DNA of 39,835 nt from Minisyncoccota bacterium (GTDB lineage Bacteria > Patescibacteriota > Minisyncoccia > Minisyncoccales > Minisyncoccaceae), in the NCBI GenBank assembly GCA_028704755.1, contig JAQWEU010000003.1, positions 1-39,835 on the forward strand. Reading direction: 5' to 3'. Of the stretch, positions 25,731-33,996 are shown one piece after another. The notes below the pieces were generated by a model that ran no database searches, was not told the DNA's origin, and saw nothing but the letters and a program-made list of their open reading frames with translations. Each line of letters starts with the position of its first letter. Position 1 is the stretch's first letter. A program made the translations under genes and the position numbers.

Positions 25731-28250
25731 ATGAATACTGATAAGGAGTATAAGGGTCTTACAGAGAAAGAGGCGAACGAAATCCTTCAGAAAGAAGGAT
25801 TGAACCAATTACCAGAACAAAAAGGTAAAAGCATCTTTACTGTTTTTTGGCATGTCATTTCTGAGCCGATGTTCATGCTCTTGATCGCAGGAGTCCTGAT
25901 ATATTCCTTCATAGGGGAGGCTAGTGATGCGTTAATGCTTTCGACTTTCGTCCTATTGATAATCGGTATCACTTTCTATCAAGAAAGGAAGACTGAAAAG
26001 ACCCTTCAGGCATTGAAGGATCTTTCGAGTCCGATGGTATTGGTCCTGAGAGATGGAGAAAAGAAGAGGATATCGGGGTATGAATTGGTCAAGGGTGATA
26101 CCATCATCATCAGAGAGGGAGACAGAGTCCCTGCTGATGCTATCATGCTGAAGTGTGAGAATCTGTTCGTCGATGAATCTTTGCTGACTGGTGAATCTCT
26201 TCCTGTAAGGAAGAGTGAGTCCAAAGAAGAGAGTAATACGGTCCTGGGAGGAGATGATACGCCTTTTATCTATTCTGGAACAATGGCAGTTAGCGGATGG
26301 GGGATAGCCAGAGTAACTCATACGGGCATAAATACTGAAATCGGAAAGATTGGAAAGAGCTTGCAGGATATAAAGGAGGAGGATACTTTATTACATAAAG
26401 AAACTTCCCAAGTGGTCAAGGTGACTGCAAGCATAGGGTTGATCCTATGCGAATTAGTTGTCTTGTATTATTATTTCGTAAAAGGAAATCTTATTGCGGG
26501 GATATTAGCAGGAATTACTCTGAGCATGTCGATGGTTCCGGAAGAATTTCCAGTGGTGCTGATGATATTCTTAACATTGGGAGCTTGGAGGATCTCAAGG
26601 AAGAAGGTCTTAGCCAGAAAATCATCTGTTATCGAGACTCTTGGTGCTGCGACAGTCCTATGTACCGATAAGACTGGAACATTAACAATGAACAAGATGG
26701 CCTTAAGCATGCTTTTTTCTGATGGGAAGCTATATGAAATCAGTAAGCAAAAAGATCTATCTGTCGGATGCAGGGAACTATTGAGATGTGCAGCATTGGC
26801 AAGCAAGAAGGAACCTTTTGATCCGATTGAAAAAGAGATAATGAAGGCAACTAGTAGGTATTCGATAAACAGTATTTATGGGGGGTTGAATCTTTTGCAC
26901 GAGTACCCATTGTCGAAAATGTTATTGTCCTTGTCCCAAGTATGGGAAAGCGATAAGAGCGATGATCTGATCGTGGCAGCGAAGGGGGCTCCAGAGGCGA
27001 TACTCGATATATGCCATGTAGACGAAGAAGAAAGACAAGCTGTAATGGAAAGAGTAAGGGTGATGTCCGGAGAGGGGCTAAGGGTGTTGGGAGTAGCAAG
27101 GTCATCTTTTAAAGGCAGGGATTTGCCATCTGATCAGCATAATTTTAAATTTGATTTCATAGGCTTGCTCGGTTTTATCGATCCAGTAAGGCCAGACGCA
27201 AAGAAGTCAGTCGAAGAAGCTTATGGAGCAGGAATAAGGGTTATGATGATCACTGGAGATTATTTGGGGACAGCCCAGTTCGTTGCAAAGCAAGTCGGGA
27301 TAATAAATCCAGAAAATTATCTGACAGGAGGTGACCTGAAGAAGATAAATCATTTGGAGCTAAGGGAGCGGATAAAGACCGTGAATGTCTTTGCAAGGGT
27401 GATGCCTGAACAGAAACTATTGATCGTCAATGCCCTGAAAGCTAATAATGAAGTAGTAGCAATGATCGGTGATGGCGTGAACGATGCTCCTGCCTTGAAG
27501 GCTGCCCATATCGGCATATCGATGGGAGAAAGAGGAACTGACGTAGCGAGGGAAGCTTCTGCTTTAGTCCTACTCAATGATGATTTTTCTTCCATCTTAT
27601 CAGCTGTCAGATTAGGAAGAAGGATATATGATAATCTTAAAAGAGCTATGTGTTATATCATTGCTGTCCATCTGCCGATTGCGGGAATGGTGGTCCTACC
27701 TCTATTCTTCGGATTGCCTTCGATGTTATTCCCAGCCCATATCGCTTTCTTAGAGCTCATAATCGATCCCGCTTGTTCAATAGTCTTTGAAGCAGAGAAG
27801 GAGGGTAGGGGTATAATGAAGAGGAAGCCAAGGCCTATACGTCAATCGATGTTCAGTAGGAAAATGATATTAATCGGTCTATTGCAAGGGATGGGTGCTA
27901 TGATAATATCTTTTGCCTTGTTTTTTCTAGCAATCAAATCTGGGAGAGGGGAGGTAGAAGCAAGATCTTTTGTTTTTGCATGTCTGGTCGTAATAAATCT
28001 ATTGCTTATCATGGTAAATCTATCGTGGGAGAAGAATATTATACAGGTCTTGTTTTCGGGCAATAGGACTTTACTCATGATACTAGCTCTGGCGCTCGTT
28101 TCTCTTTCGATGGTATTTTATGTTTCACCTCTTGCTAATTTATTCCATCTGACTCCTTTGCGATCAGGAGATGTCCTGATGATCGTCGGGGTCTCTGTCG
28201 TCAGTATCCTATGGTTTGAATTGCTGAAGTCGGCAATCAGAGAAGAGTAG
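25731..28250 (+). CDS. P-type cation-transporting ATPase
   Basis: I choose ATG 25731 (839 residues), which gives the TAATATG junction seen at other operon joints here. A start at 25716 would overlap the upstream gene. The order is an N-terminal cation-ATPase domain, two helices, an actuator domain with LTGES, and helix M4 with PEEFP (270-274). The phosphorylation site follows, DKTGTLT (Asp313), then the nucleotide domain, GDGVNDAP (Asp581), and six C-terminal helices. This is the layout of P2-type ATPases such as Ca2+ pumps. PEEFP replaces the PEGLP of known Ca2+ pumps, so the ion cannot be named. The protein sits in the cell membrane. Confidence 0.93.
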   Translation: MNTDKEYKGLTEKEANEILQKEGLNQLPEQKGKSIFTVFWHVISEPMFMLLIAGVLIYSFIGEASDALMLSTFVLLIIGITFYQERKTEKTLQALKDLSSPMVLVLRDGEKKRISGYELVKGDTIIIREGDRVPADAIMLKCENLFVDESLLTGESLPVRKSESKEESNTVLGGDDTPFIYSGTMAVSGWGIARVTHTGINTEIGKIGKSLQDIKEEDTLLHKETSQVVKVTASIGLILCELVVLYYYFVKGNLIAGILAGITLSMSMVPEEFPVVLMIFLTLGAWRISRKKVLARKSSVIETLGAATVLCTDKTGTLTMNKMALSMLFSDGKLYEISKQKDLSVGCRELLRCAALASKKEPFDPIEKEIMKATSRYSINSIYGGLNLLHEYPLSKMLLSLSQVWESDKSDDLIVAAKGAPEAILDICHVDEEERQAVMERVRVMSGEGLRVLGVARSSFKGRDLPSDQHNFKFDFIGLLGFIDPVRPDAKKSVEEAYGAGIRVMMITGDYLGTAQFVAKQVGIINPENYLTGGDLKKINHLELRERIKTVNVFARVMPEQKLLIVNALKANNEVVAMIGDGVNDAPALKAAHIGISMGERGTDVAREASALVLLNDDFSSILSAVRLGRRIYDNLKRAMCYIIAVHLPIAGMVVLPLFFGLPSMLFPAHIAFLELIIDPACSIVFEAEKEGRGIMKRKPRPIRQSMFSRKMILIGLLQGMGAMIISFALFFLAIKSGRGEVEARSFVFACLVVINLLLIMVNLSWEKNIIQVLFSGNRTLLMILALALVSLSMVFYVSPLANLFHLTPLRSGDVLMIVGVSVVSILWFELLKSAIREE

Positions 28251-28277
28251 TTTCGTATCAGTCTAATCGAGAAATCT

Positions 28278-29525
28278 ATGAATTTAAAAGAAGAGATCAA
28301 AAAATTTCCTGACAGTCCAGGAATATATCTATTCTATAGCAAGAAAGAGCTTGTCTATATCGGAAAAGCGACTTCTTTGAAGAGGAGGGTCGCTAGTTAT
28401 TTTATGGGAAAAAGAACGAATAGGCCGATAGAGGCGATGATCAACGAAGTCGATAGTGCTAGGTATAGGGAAACAGATTCTGTCATAGAAGCGATAATAT
28501 TAGAAGCAAATTATATCAAGAAGTATCAGCCTAAATACAATGTGAAGGAGAAGGATAATAAGAGTTGGAACTATCTAGCTCTGACCAGGGAGGATTTTCC
28601 AAAATTAGAGGCAGTCCGAGAACATATATTGAAAGAAATGGGTGACTCCGTCAAGAAATCATATAAGCATGTGTTCGGACCATTTCCTTCTATGAAGACC
28701 AAGGAGGTGTTGAAGATATTACATAATCTTTTCTGTATTTCGCGATGCGGCCCGAATCAGAAGAGACCTTGTTTCGATTATCAGATAGGTCATTGCATGG
28801 GGGTCTGTTGCGGAGAAGTAAATAAGAGTGATTATAGGGATAGGGTGATAAAACCTTTGGTATATTTCCTGAATGGTAAGAAAAAGACTTTGCTCCTGAT
28901 GATCGAGCGAAATATGAAGAAGTCTTCTGACGGACTTGATTTCGAAGAGGCAAAGAGATTGAGGGACCAATTGAACGCACTGAAAAGAATAAGGGATATT
29001 TCGCTGTTGGATAAGTCATTCGTAAATGACTATTTCGATGATAAAGACGTGCTTATCAGGAGGTTTGAGGGGTATGACATATCGAACATGGGTGAAGATG
29101 CTAAAGTTGGCAGCATGGTAGTGTTCAACGGGAAAGGAGCAATGAGGGAGGAGTATAAGAAATTCAAGATAAAGACAGTAATCGGGCAAAGCGATGTTGA
29201 TTGCTTGAAGGAAGTCTTAAGCAGGAGGTTCAAGCATGATGATTGGAAGTTGCCTGATCTGGTCCTTGTGGACGGGGGTAAGCCGCAAGTCAGTATTGCA
29301 GAAAACGTATTAATAGGCTTTAATCTAGATATACCTGTTATTGGAATCGCTAAAGGGGCTGAGAGGAAGAAGAATGAGTTCATTTTCAATGATATCGAAG
29401 ATGAATTGGTACAATGGATAAGCGATAATGAGAATCTGTTAATACAGGCAAGGGATGAGGCTCATCGTTTTGCGATATCATACCAAAGACAGCTTCTCAG
29501 GAAAAAAGATTACGATCATAAATAA
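28278..29525 (+). CDS. uvrC: UvrC, excinuclease ABC subunit C, lacking the C-terminal HhH domain
   Basis: The 415-residue protein has the GIY-YIG nuclease (GIY at 15-17, YIG at 27-29), which makes the 3' incision. A Cys-rich part follows (FCISRCGPNQKRPC, IGHCMGVCCG). A UVR-like motif (DFEEAKRLRDQL) binds UvrB, and an RNase H-like domain with GYDISN, LVDGGKPQ and EAHRFAISY makes the 5' incision. It stops about 14 residues after EAHRFAISY, where typical UvrC of about 600 residues continues into a helix-hairpin-helix pair that binds DNA. No HhH remnant is seen in any + frame downstream. The gene lies 27 bp after the ATPase gene and 10 bp before the U32 gene. Confidence 0.95.
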   Translation: MNLKEEIKKFPDSPGIYLFYSKKELVYIGKATSLKRRVASYFMGKRTNRPIEAMINEVDSARYRETDSVIEAIILEANYIKKYQPKYNVKEKDNKSWNYLALTREDFPKLEAVREHILKEMGDSVKKSYKHVFGPFPSMKTKEVLKILHNLFCISRCGPNQKRPCFDYQIGHCMGVCCGEVNKSDYRDRVIKPLVYFLNGKKKTLLLMIERNMKKSSDGLDFEEAKRLRDQLNALKRIRDISLLDKSFVNDYFDDKDVLIRRFEGYDISNMGEDAKVGSMVVFNGKGAMREEYKKFKIKTVIGQSDVDCLKEVLSRRFKHDDWKLPDLVLVDGGKPQVSIAENVLIGFNLDIPVIGIAKGAERKKNEFIFNDIEDELVQWISDNENLLIQARDEAHRFAISYQRQLLRKKDYDHK

Positions 29526-29535
29526 GCATAAAAAT

Positions 29536-31371
29536 ATGTTGAATAAAAGAAAAATAGAATTATTGTCACCTGCGAAAAACTATGAATGCGGGGTGGCGGC
29601 GATAAACGCTGGAGCAGATGCAGTGTATATCGGAGGACCGAAGTTCGGAGCAAGGAAAGATGCTTCCAATTCGTTACGAGAAGTGATAAGCCTTATTGAG
29701 TATGCTCATCAGTTCAGGGTAAGGGTTTATGTAGCGATAAACACGATACTTTTTGATAATGAAATAGAGGAGGTAAGGGAGTTGATTGAAAAATTGTACA
29801 ATCATGGAGCAGATGGGATAATAATCCAGGATATGGCCATATTAGAAATGGACCTTCCTCCTATTAAGATAATCGCTAGTACCCAGTGTGATAATTATGA
29901 TATTGAAAAGATAAAATTTTTGGAGAAAGTAGGAATCAGGAGAGTGATCCTAGCTAGAGAACTGTCGCTCGAACAGATGAAAGCTATCAGGAAATCAACG
30001 AATATTGAATTAGAAACGTTTGTCCATGGAGCCTTGTGCGTGGGTATGAGCGGAAAATGCTATCTAAGCGAATTAGTCGCAAAGAAGAGTGCGAATAGAG
30101 GGCGTTGCCAGCAATTGTGCCGTTTTCCATATTCCTTAGTCGATGCTGAAGGCAAGGTATTAATAAGGAATAAATTCTTATTATCCTTGAAGGATCTTAA
30201 CCTATCCAAGGATCTGGAAGATATACTAGGAGCAGGGATAGATTCTTTGAAGATAGAGGGGCGATTGAAGGATGATGATTATGTCTCTAATGTTACTTAT
30301 TTCTATAGGCGAAAACTTGATAGGATATTGAAGCGAAGTAACGATCTCGAAAGGTCTTCAGTGGGAAATACCTATGTAAATTGGGAGCCAGAATTAGAAA
30401 AGAGTTTCAACAGGGATTTTACCGATTATTTCCTTAGGGGAAGACAGAAGGATATTCTATCGATCAATTCTCCTAAATCAAAAGGTAAATTGCTTGGAAG
30501 AGTAAAGACAGTCTCAACTAATTATTTCATTTTGGAAAAGAATGTAGAGGTTGAGAATAATGATGGTTTATGTTTCTTTGATGTGCATGGAAATCTCCAA
30601 GGCAGTAATGTCATAAAAGTCTTCGGACCAAAGATATATCTGAATGATATGTCTAAGTTGGAGCCAGGAGTGGATATTTACAGGAATTCTGATGTCGGGT
30701 TCTCGAAGGCTATAAAGTCAAATCCTCCAAAGAGATTGGTGCCAGTATTTTTTGAATTACATGAATTGGATAATGGTTTGAGGATAATAGTTCGTGATGA
30801 GGAAGGTAATGAGGCGATGATCGAGAAAGAGATCGAGAAGGTAGAGGCGGAGAATAAGGAAGGGGCAATGGAGAATATCAAGGGACAATTAGCTAAATTA
30901 GGAGATACGATATATGAGGCAAAGGATATAAGTATATTCTTTGAAAAGCCGTTGTTCTTGAAGATATCGGCAATAAATGCCTTGCGAAGAGAAGTGATTG
31001 TCATATTCGATAAGGTCAGGAAGAGTTCTTATAAGAGGGATGAGGATAAGATATCGAAAAGTACGGTTCCTTATCCAGAGAAGAAGTTAGATTATCAAGC
31101 TAATGTCTCAAATACTTTGGCTCAGAAATTCTATGAAAGGCATGGAGTAAAGGAAATAGAGCCAGCATTTGAAATCTTGAAGGACAAAAAAGGAAAGAAA
31201 GTGATGACAACAAAACATTGCTTAAGGCATTATTTTGGAAAATGCCTGAAGGATCTTGACAAGAGTATGAAGGAGCCTCTTTACCTAGTCGATTCTAAAG
31301 GATATAAATATAGGTTGAAATTTGACTGTAAGAATTGTCAGATGGAAGTTTATTACAAGGTTGATGAATAG
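29536..31371 (+). CDS. Peptidase U32 family protein, RlhA-like RNA hydroxylation protein
   Basis: I take the start at 29536 (611 residues, MLNKRKIELLSPAKN), 10 bp after uvrC. An ATG at 29455 lies inside uvrC. The N-terminal U32 barrel has GADAVYIGG, ASTQCDNYD and an FVHGALC motif, followed by a Cys cluster (CYLSEL, GRCQQLCRFPY) that may hold a metal site. The C-terminal part has an extended region and a Cys/His-rich end (KHCLRHYFGKC, FDCKNCQM), like YdcP/RlhA and unlike the shorter TrhP. RlhA makes 5-hydroxycytidine in 23S rRNA of E. coli, and relatives hydroxylate tRNA uridine. The RNA target here is not certain. Confidence 0.85.
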   Translation: MLNKRKIELLSPAKNYECGVAAINAGADAVYIGGPKFGARKDASNSLREVISLIEYAHQFRVRVYVAINTILFDNEIEEVRELIEKLYNHGADGIIIQDMAILEMDLPPIKIIASTQCDNYDIEKIKFLEKVGIRRVILARELSLEQMKAIRKSTNIELETFVHGALCVGMSGKCYLSELVAKKSANRGRCQQLCRFPYSLVDAEGKVLIRNKFLLSLKDLNLSKDLEDILGAGIDSLKIEGRLKDDDYVSNVTYFYRRKLDRILKRSNDLERSSVGNTYVNWEPELEKSFNRDFTDYFLRGRQKDILSINSPKSKGKLLGRVKTVSTNYFILEKNVEVENNDGLCFFDVHGNLQGSNVIKVFGPKIYLNDMSKLEPGVDIYRNSDVGFSKAIKSNPPKRLVPVFFELHELDNGLRIIVRDEEGNEAMIEKEIEKVEAENKEGAMENIKGQLAKLGDTIYEAKDISIFFEKPLFLKISAINALRREVIVIFDKVRKSSYKRDEDKISKSTVPYPEKKLDYQANVSNTLAQKFYERHGVKEIEPAFEILKDKKGKKVMTTKHCLRHYFGKCLKDLDKSMKEPLYLVDSKGYKYRLKFDCKNCQMEVYYKVDE

Positions 31372-31372
31372 T

Positions 31373-31401
31373 TTGAAAATTTTATCAGATAATGTTAAAA
31401 T
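31373..31401 (+). promoter_or_regulatory. Promoter of the 21-residue peptide gene
   Basis: TTGAAA (31373-31378), a 17-bp spacer and an extended -10 TGT-TAAAAT (31396-31401) lie 29 bp before the ATG at 31430. Confidence 0.65.
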
Positions 31402-31429
31402 CTAGTCATAATATAATAATATAAATAAT

Positions 31430-31495
31430 ATGGCAAAAGGTAATAATTCACAAAAAAAGGAAGTAAAGAAGCCTAAAAAGGATAAGAAGAAGTAG
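31430..31495 (+). CDS. Lys-rich micropeptide, 21 residues
   Basis: The ORF starts MAKGNNSQKKEVKKP and ends KKDKKK before TAG. About half the residues are Lys, so the peptide is strongly basic and probably binds nucleic acid or the ribosome. It has a start context AAATAATATG like longer genes here, its own promoter (31373-31401) and a terminator directly behind it (31500-31522). I recall very similar peptides in other CPR genomes but cannot verify this. The alternative is a small RNA of about 115 nt with an accidental ORF. A well-formed start and stop between two regulatory signals argue for a gene. Confidence 0.7.
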   Translation: MAKGNNSQKKEVKKPKKDKKK

Positions 31496-31499
31496 TATT

Positions 31500-31522
31500 T
31501 CCACCCTATCAGGGTGGATTTT
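31500..31522 (+). terminator. Intrinsic terminator after the micropeptide gene
   Basis: Arms TCCACCCT (31500-31507) and AGGGTGGA (31511-31518) with a 3-nt loop are followed by TTTT. Confidence 0.8.
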
Positions 31523-31538
31523 ACTAAAGACTAAATAT

Positions 31539-32105
31539 ATGAAAATAGAATCAGTAAAATTCGTCAAAGGGGTTACTGGAAGTGATAGTATTCTTGAGGA
31601 TGGGATACCTCAGGTGGCTTTTATCGGCAGATCAAACGTTGGAAAATCTAGTGTCATTAATTCCTTGACGGGAATGGGGGTTGCTAGAACAAGTGCTGTT
31701 CCTGGTTTCACTCAGCAGATCAATTTATTCTTATTGAATGGTCTGATATATCTAGTAGATCTTCCTGGTTATGGATATGCCAAGGTGGATCCTAAGAAAA
31801 AGAATAAGATCAGAGCAATGATAAATTGGTATTTTTTTGATTCTGATTGTGAGCAGAAGAAGGTGATCCTGATAATCGATGCTAATGTCGGTCCGACTCA
31901 GATAGATCTCGAGACTTTATACAGCTTGGAAGATAAAGGAAAGAATATAGTAGTAGTTGCCAATAAGATCGATAAGATCAAAAAAACTGAATATCCTAAG
32001 AAATGGCAGGAAATAGAAGAATTGATCGGTTCTCATAAGATCATTCCTTATTCAGCAGTGAGCAAGCAAGGAAGGGATGAGCTTCTTGAAGAGATCTTTA
32101 ATTAG
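31539..32105 (+). CDS. engB: Ribosome biogenesis GTPase EngB (YsxC/YihA)
   Basis: The 188-residue protein has the G1 loop GRSNVGKSS (30-38), the G3 region DLPGYGYAKV, G4 NKIDK, and a G5-like YSAVSK. The length and the GYGYA motif are those of EngB. This GTPase is needed for assembly of the large ribosomal subunit. The gene starts 17 bp after the micropeptide terminator, and no convincing promoter fits in that gap. It may rely on partial read-through from upstream. The flavodoxin-like gene follows after 11 bp. Confidence 0.96.
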   Translation: MKIESVKFVKGVTGSDSILEDGIPQVAFIGRSNVGKSSVINSLTGMGVARTSAVPGFTQQINLFLLNGLIYLVDLPGYGYAKVDPKKKNKIRAMINWYFFDSDCEQKKVILIIDANVGPTQIDLETLYSLEDKGKNIVVVANKIDKIKKTEYPKKWQEIEELIGSHKIIPYSAVSKQGRDELLEEIFN

Positions 32106-32116
32106 TAGATAAACAT

Positions 32117-32581
32117 ATGAAATCTTTAATAATATACTATTCATCACATCATAATAGTACCCAGAAGATAGCTGAAACAATCGCTAGTGAACTGCATGCT
32201 GATTTGGTAAAGATTTCAGAATTAAAGAATCTTGACGTCTCTTCATATGACTTGATAGGTTTTGGGTCTGGTATCTATATGACTAATTTCAATGGGTCTA
32301 TCCTTTCTGTAATAGATAAACTGATCGGACTCGAGGGGAAGAAGACCTTCATATTTTCCACTAGTGGGATGGGGAAGAGTTTTATAAATAATTTTGATAA
32401 AGGAATAAGGGATCGGATAAAGAGGAGGGGTGGAGTATTAATAGGTGATTTCAGTTGTTTAGGACTTGATACTTATGGCCCAGTGGGGTGGTTAGGGGGT
32501 TTTAACAGGAATAGGCCAGACGCTAATGACATCAAAAACGCGATATCTTTTGCTCGTAACTTACTACAAGGATCAAATTGA
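32117..32581 (+). CDS. Flavodoxin-like protein
   Basis: The 154-residue protein has a flavodoxin fold. The first strand and phosphate-binding loop read IIYYSSHHNSTQKIAETIA (residues 4-22), then LIGFGSGIY (about 47-55) and FSTSGMG (about 80-86). The loops around GLDTYGPVGWL could cover the flavin. FMN binding and an electron-transfer or protoporphyrinogen-oxidase-like (HemG) role are suggested by family resemblance only. The phosphate loop is unusual in having two His. The gene follows engB by 11 bp. Its stop codon lies inside the -35 box of the next promoter. Confidence 0.85.
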   Translation: MKSLIIYYSSHHNSTQKIAETIASELHADLVKISELKNLDVSSYDLIGFGSGIYMTNFNGSILSVIDKLIGLEGKKTFIFSTSGMGKSFINNFDKGIRDRIKRRGGVLIGDFSCLGLDTYGPVGWLGGFNRNRPDANDIKNAISFARNLLQGSN

Positions 32582-32606
32582 CATAAAAAGGTTATGGCTT
32601 TAAAAT
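32578..32606 (+). promoter_or_regulatory. Consensus promoter of the Nudix gene; leaderless
   Basis: A perfect TTGACA (32578-32583), overlapping the stop codon of the previous gene, is followed by a 17-bp spacer and TAAAAT (32601-32606). The predicted start of transcription, seven bases on, is the A of the ATG at 32613. Confidence 0.8.
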
Positions 32607-32612
32607 CATAGT

Positions 32613-33068
32613 ATGAAAAAGCTGTTTACATTATGTTTCATAAGGAAGGACGGAAGGATATTATTAGGTATGAAGAAGCGGGGATTCGGTGAAGGGAGGT
32701 GGAATGGGTTCGGTGGAAAGGTGGAAGATGGAGAGACGATAGACGATGCCGCAAAGAGGGAATTCAATGAGGAGTGTGGCGTGAATATTATTTCCTTAAG
32801 GGAATCTGGTGTGATAGATTTCACTTTCTTGGATAGCGGCAAGGAGTTAGAAGTCCATGTCTTCGAAGTGATCGATTATGTGGGAATACCAGAAGAGACG
32901 GAAGAAATGATTCCTGGCTGGTTTGATGAAGGTAGCATTCCTTTTGATAAGATGTGGATAGATGATGTTTATTGGATTCCGTTATTCTTACAGAGGAAGG
33001 TTTTCAAAGGCAATTTCGTTTTTGAAAACGAAGATAAGATCCGCAATTACGAATTAAAAATAGTGTAA
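32613..33068 (+). CDS. Nudix hydrolase, MutT/MTH1-like
   Basis: The 151-residue protein has a complete Nudix box at residues 35-57 (G-x5-E-x7-REF-x-EE-x-GV). The stretch WNGFGGK just before it is like MTH1-type enzymes. Likely substrates are oxidised purine nucleoside triphosphates such as 8-oxo-dGTP, which would keep the nucleotide pool clean. The substrate is inferred from the WNGFGGK context only. The mRNA is predicted to be leaderless. The CorA-type gene follows with one base between the stop and the next ATG. Confidence 0.92.
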   Translation: MKKLFTLCFIRKDGRILLGMKKRGFGEGRWNGFGGKVEDGETIDDAAKREFNEECGVNIISLRESGVIDFTFLDSGKELEVHVFEVIDYVGIPEETEEMIPGWFDEGSIPFDKMWIDDVYWIPLFLQRKVFKGNFVFENEDKIRNYELKIV

Positions 33069-33069
33069 A

Positions 33070-33993
33070 ATGACAGAAATTTTTTTCAAAGATATAAAGA
33101 AAAACAAGTTCCAGTCGATTGACACAATCAGGGATGGTGCTTGGATAAATATTGAAAATGTAACTAGTAGTGACTTAGAATATATATCTCAAATATCTAA
33201 TCTAAAGACTTCTGATCTTGAAGATATATTGGATCCATATGAGAGTCCCCGTGTAGAGAGGCATGGAGAGAGTGTTGTCCTATTCGTAAGAGATGTCTCG
33301 AGCGGAGAAGATTATAATTATACGAAGCCATTAGCAATAATAATAACTGATAGGTATTTCATAACAGCTTCCTTGACAAAGAATCGAACGATAAGGTCAG
33401 TTATCAATAACAATGACGATGTCCTGTCTACGACCCAAAGGACCAAGTTATTAGTAGCCTTATTGCTTTTGATCGCTAAGAATTATACAAAGGAAATCAA
33501 GAATGCGAAAGCAGAACTATCTCTTCAAAAAAAGAGTCTGGATAGTGTTGATGATGATGAGATAGTCAGATTGATTGAGAAGGAAGATATCTTGGATCAG
33601 TATATATCATCACTCATTCCAATGAAGAATACAATCGAGTCGATAATCCAGGGGAGTTATATAAAGTTTTACAGTTATGATAATGAATTAGTCGAAGATT
33701 TGTTGATTGCTACTAGGCAATTATTAGATAATTGTTCAGCAACAGTCAAGAATATCCGATCGCTTAGGGAGGCTTATCAGGCAATGTTAACGAATAAGCT
33801 TAATGATAATATCAGCATCCTGACCTCATTGACAGTGATATTAACCATTCCGACCATAATAGCTAGTTTGTTCGGGATGAATGTGAAGGTTCCATTCGAG
33901 ACAAGTGATTATGCTTTCATCCTGATAATCGGGATAATATTATTAATAACATTGACTCTTTATTTTGTTTTCAAGAAAAGAGATTGGTTTTAA
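33070..33993 (+). CDS. corA: CorA-type magnesium/divalent cation transporter
   Basis: The 307-residue protein has a large N-terminal cytoplasmic domain with a long helical part (about 150-240). The two C-terminal membrane helices have the signature GMN (269-271, followed by VKVPF). The tail ends in the usual basic residues (FKKRDWF). CorA proteins form pentameric Mg2+ channels gated by cytoplasmic Mg2+. The gene lies between the Nudix gene (1-bp gap) and the beta-propeller gene (3-bp gap). Confidence 0.95.
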   Translation: MTEIFFKDIKKNKFQSIDTIRDGAWINIENVTSSDLEYISQISNLKTSDLEDILDPYESPRVERHGESVVLFVRDVSSGEDYNYTKPLAIIITDRYFITASLTKNRTIRSVINNNDDVLSTTQRTKLLVALLLLIAKNYTKEIKNAKAELSLQKKSLDSVDDDEIVRLIEKEDILDQYISSLIPMKNTIESIIQGSYIKFYSYDNELVEDLLIATRQLLDNCSATVKNIRSLREAYQAMLTNKLNDNISILTSLTVILTIPTIIASLFGMNVKVPFETSDYAFILIIGIILLITLTLYFVFKKRDWF

Positions 33994-33996
33994 AAT

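Noticed and set aside
29455-29536. Frameshifted remainder of UvrC in the next frame
   Set aside because: The overlapping frame shows no helix-hairpin-helix residues; it is only an in-frame upstream extension of the U32 gene.
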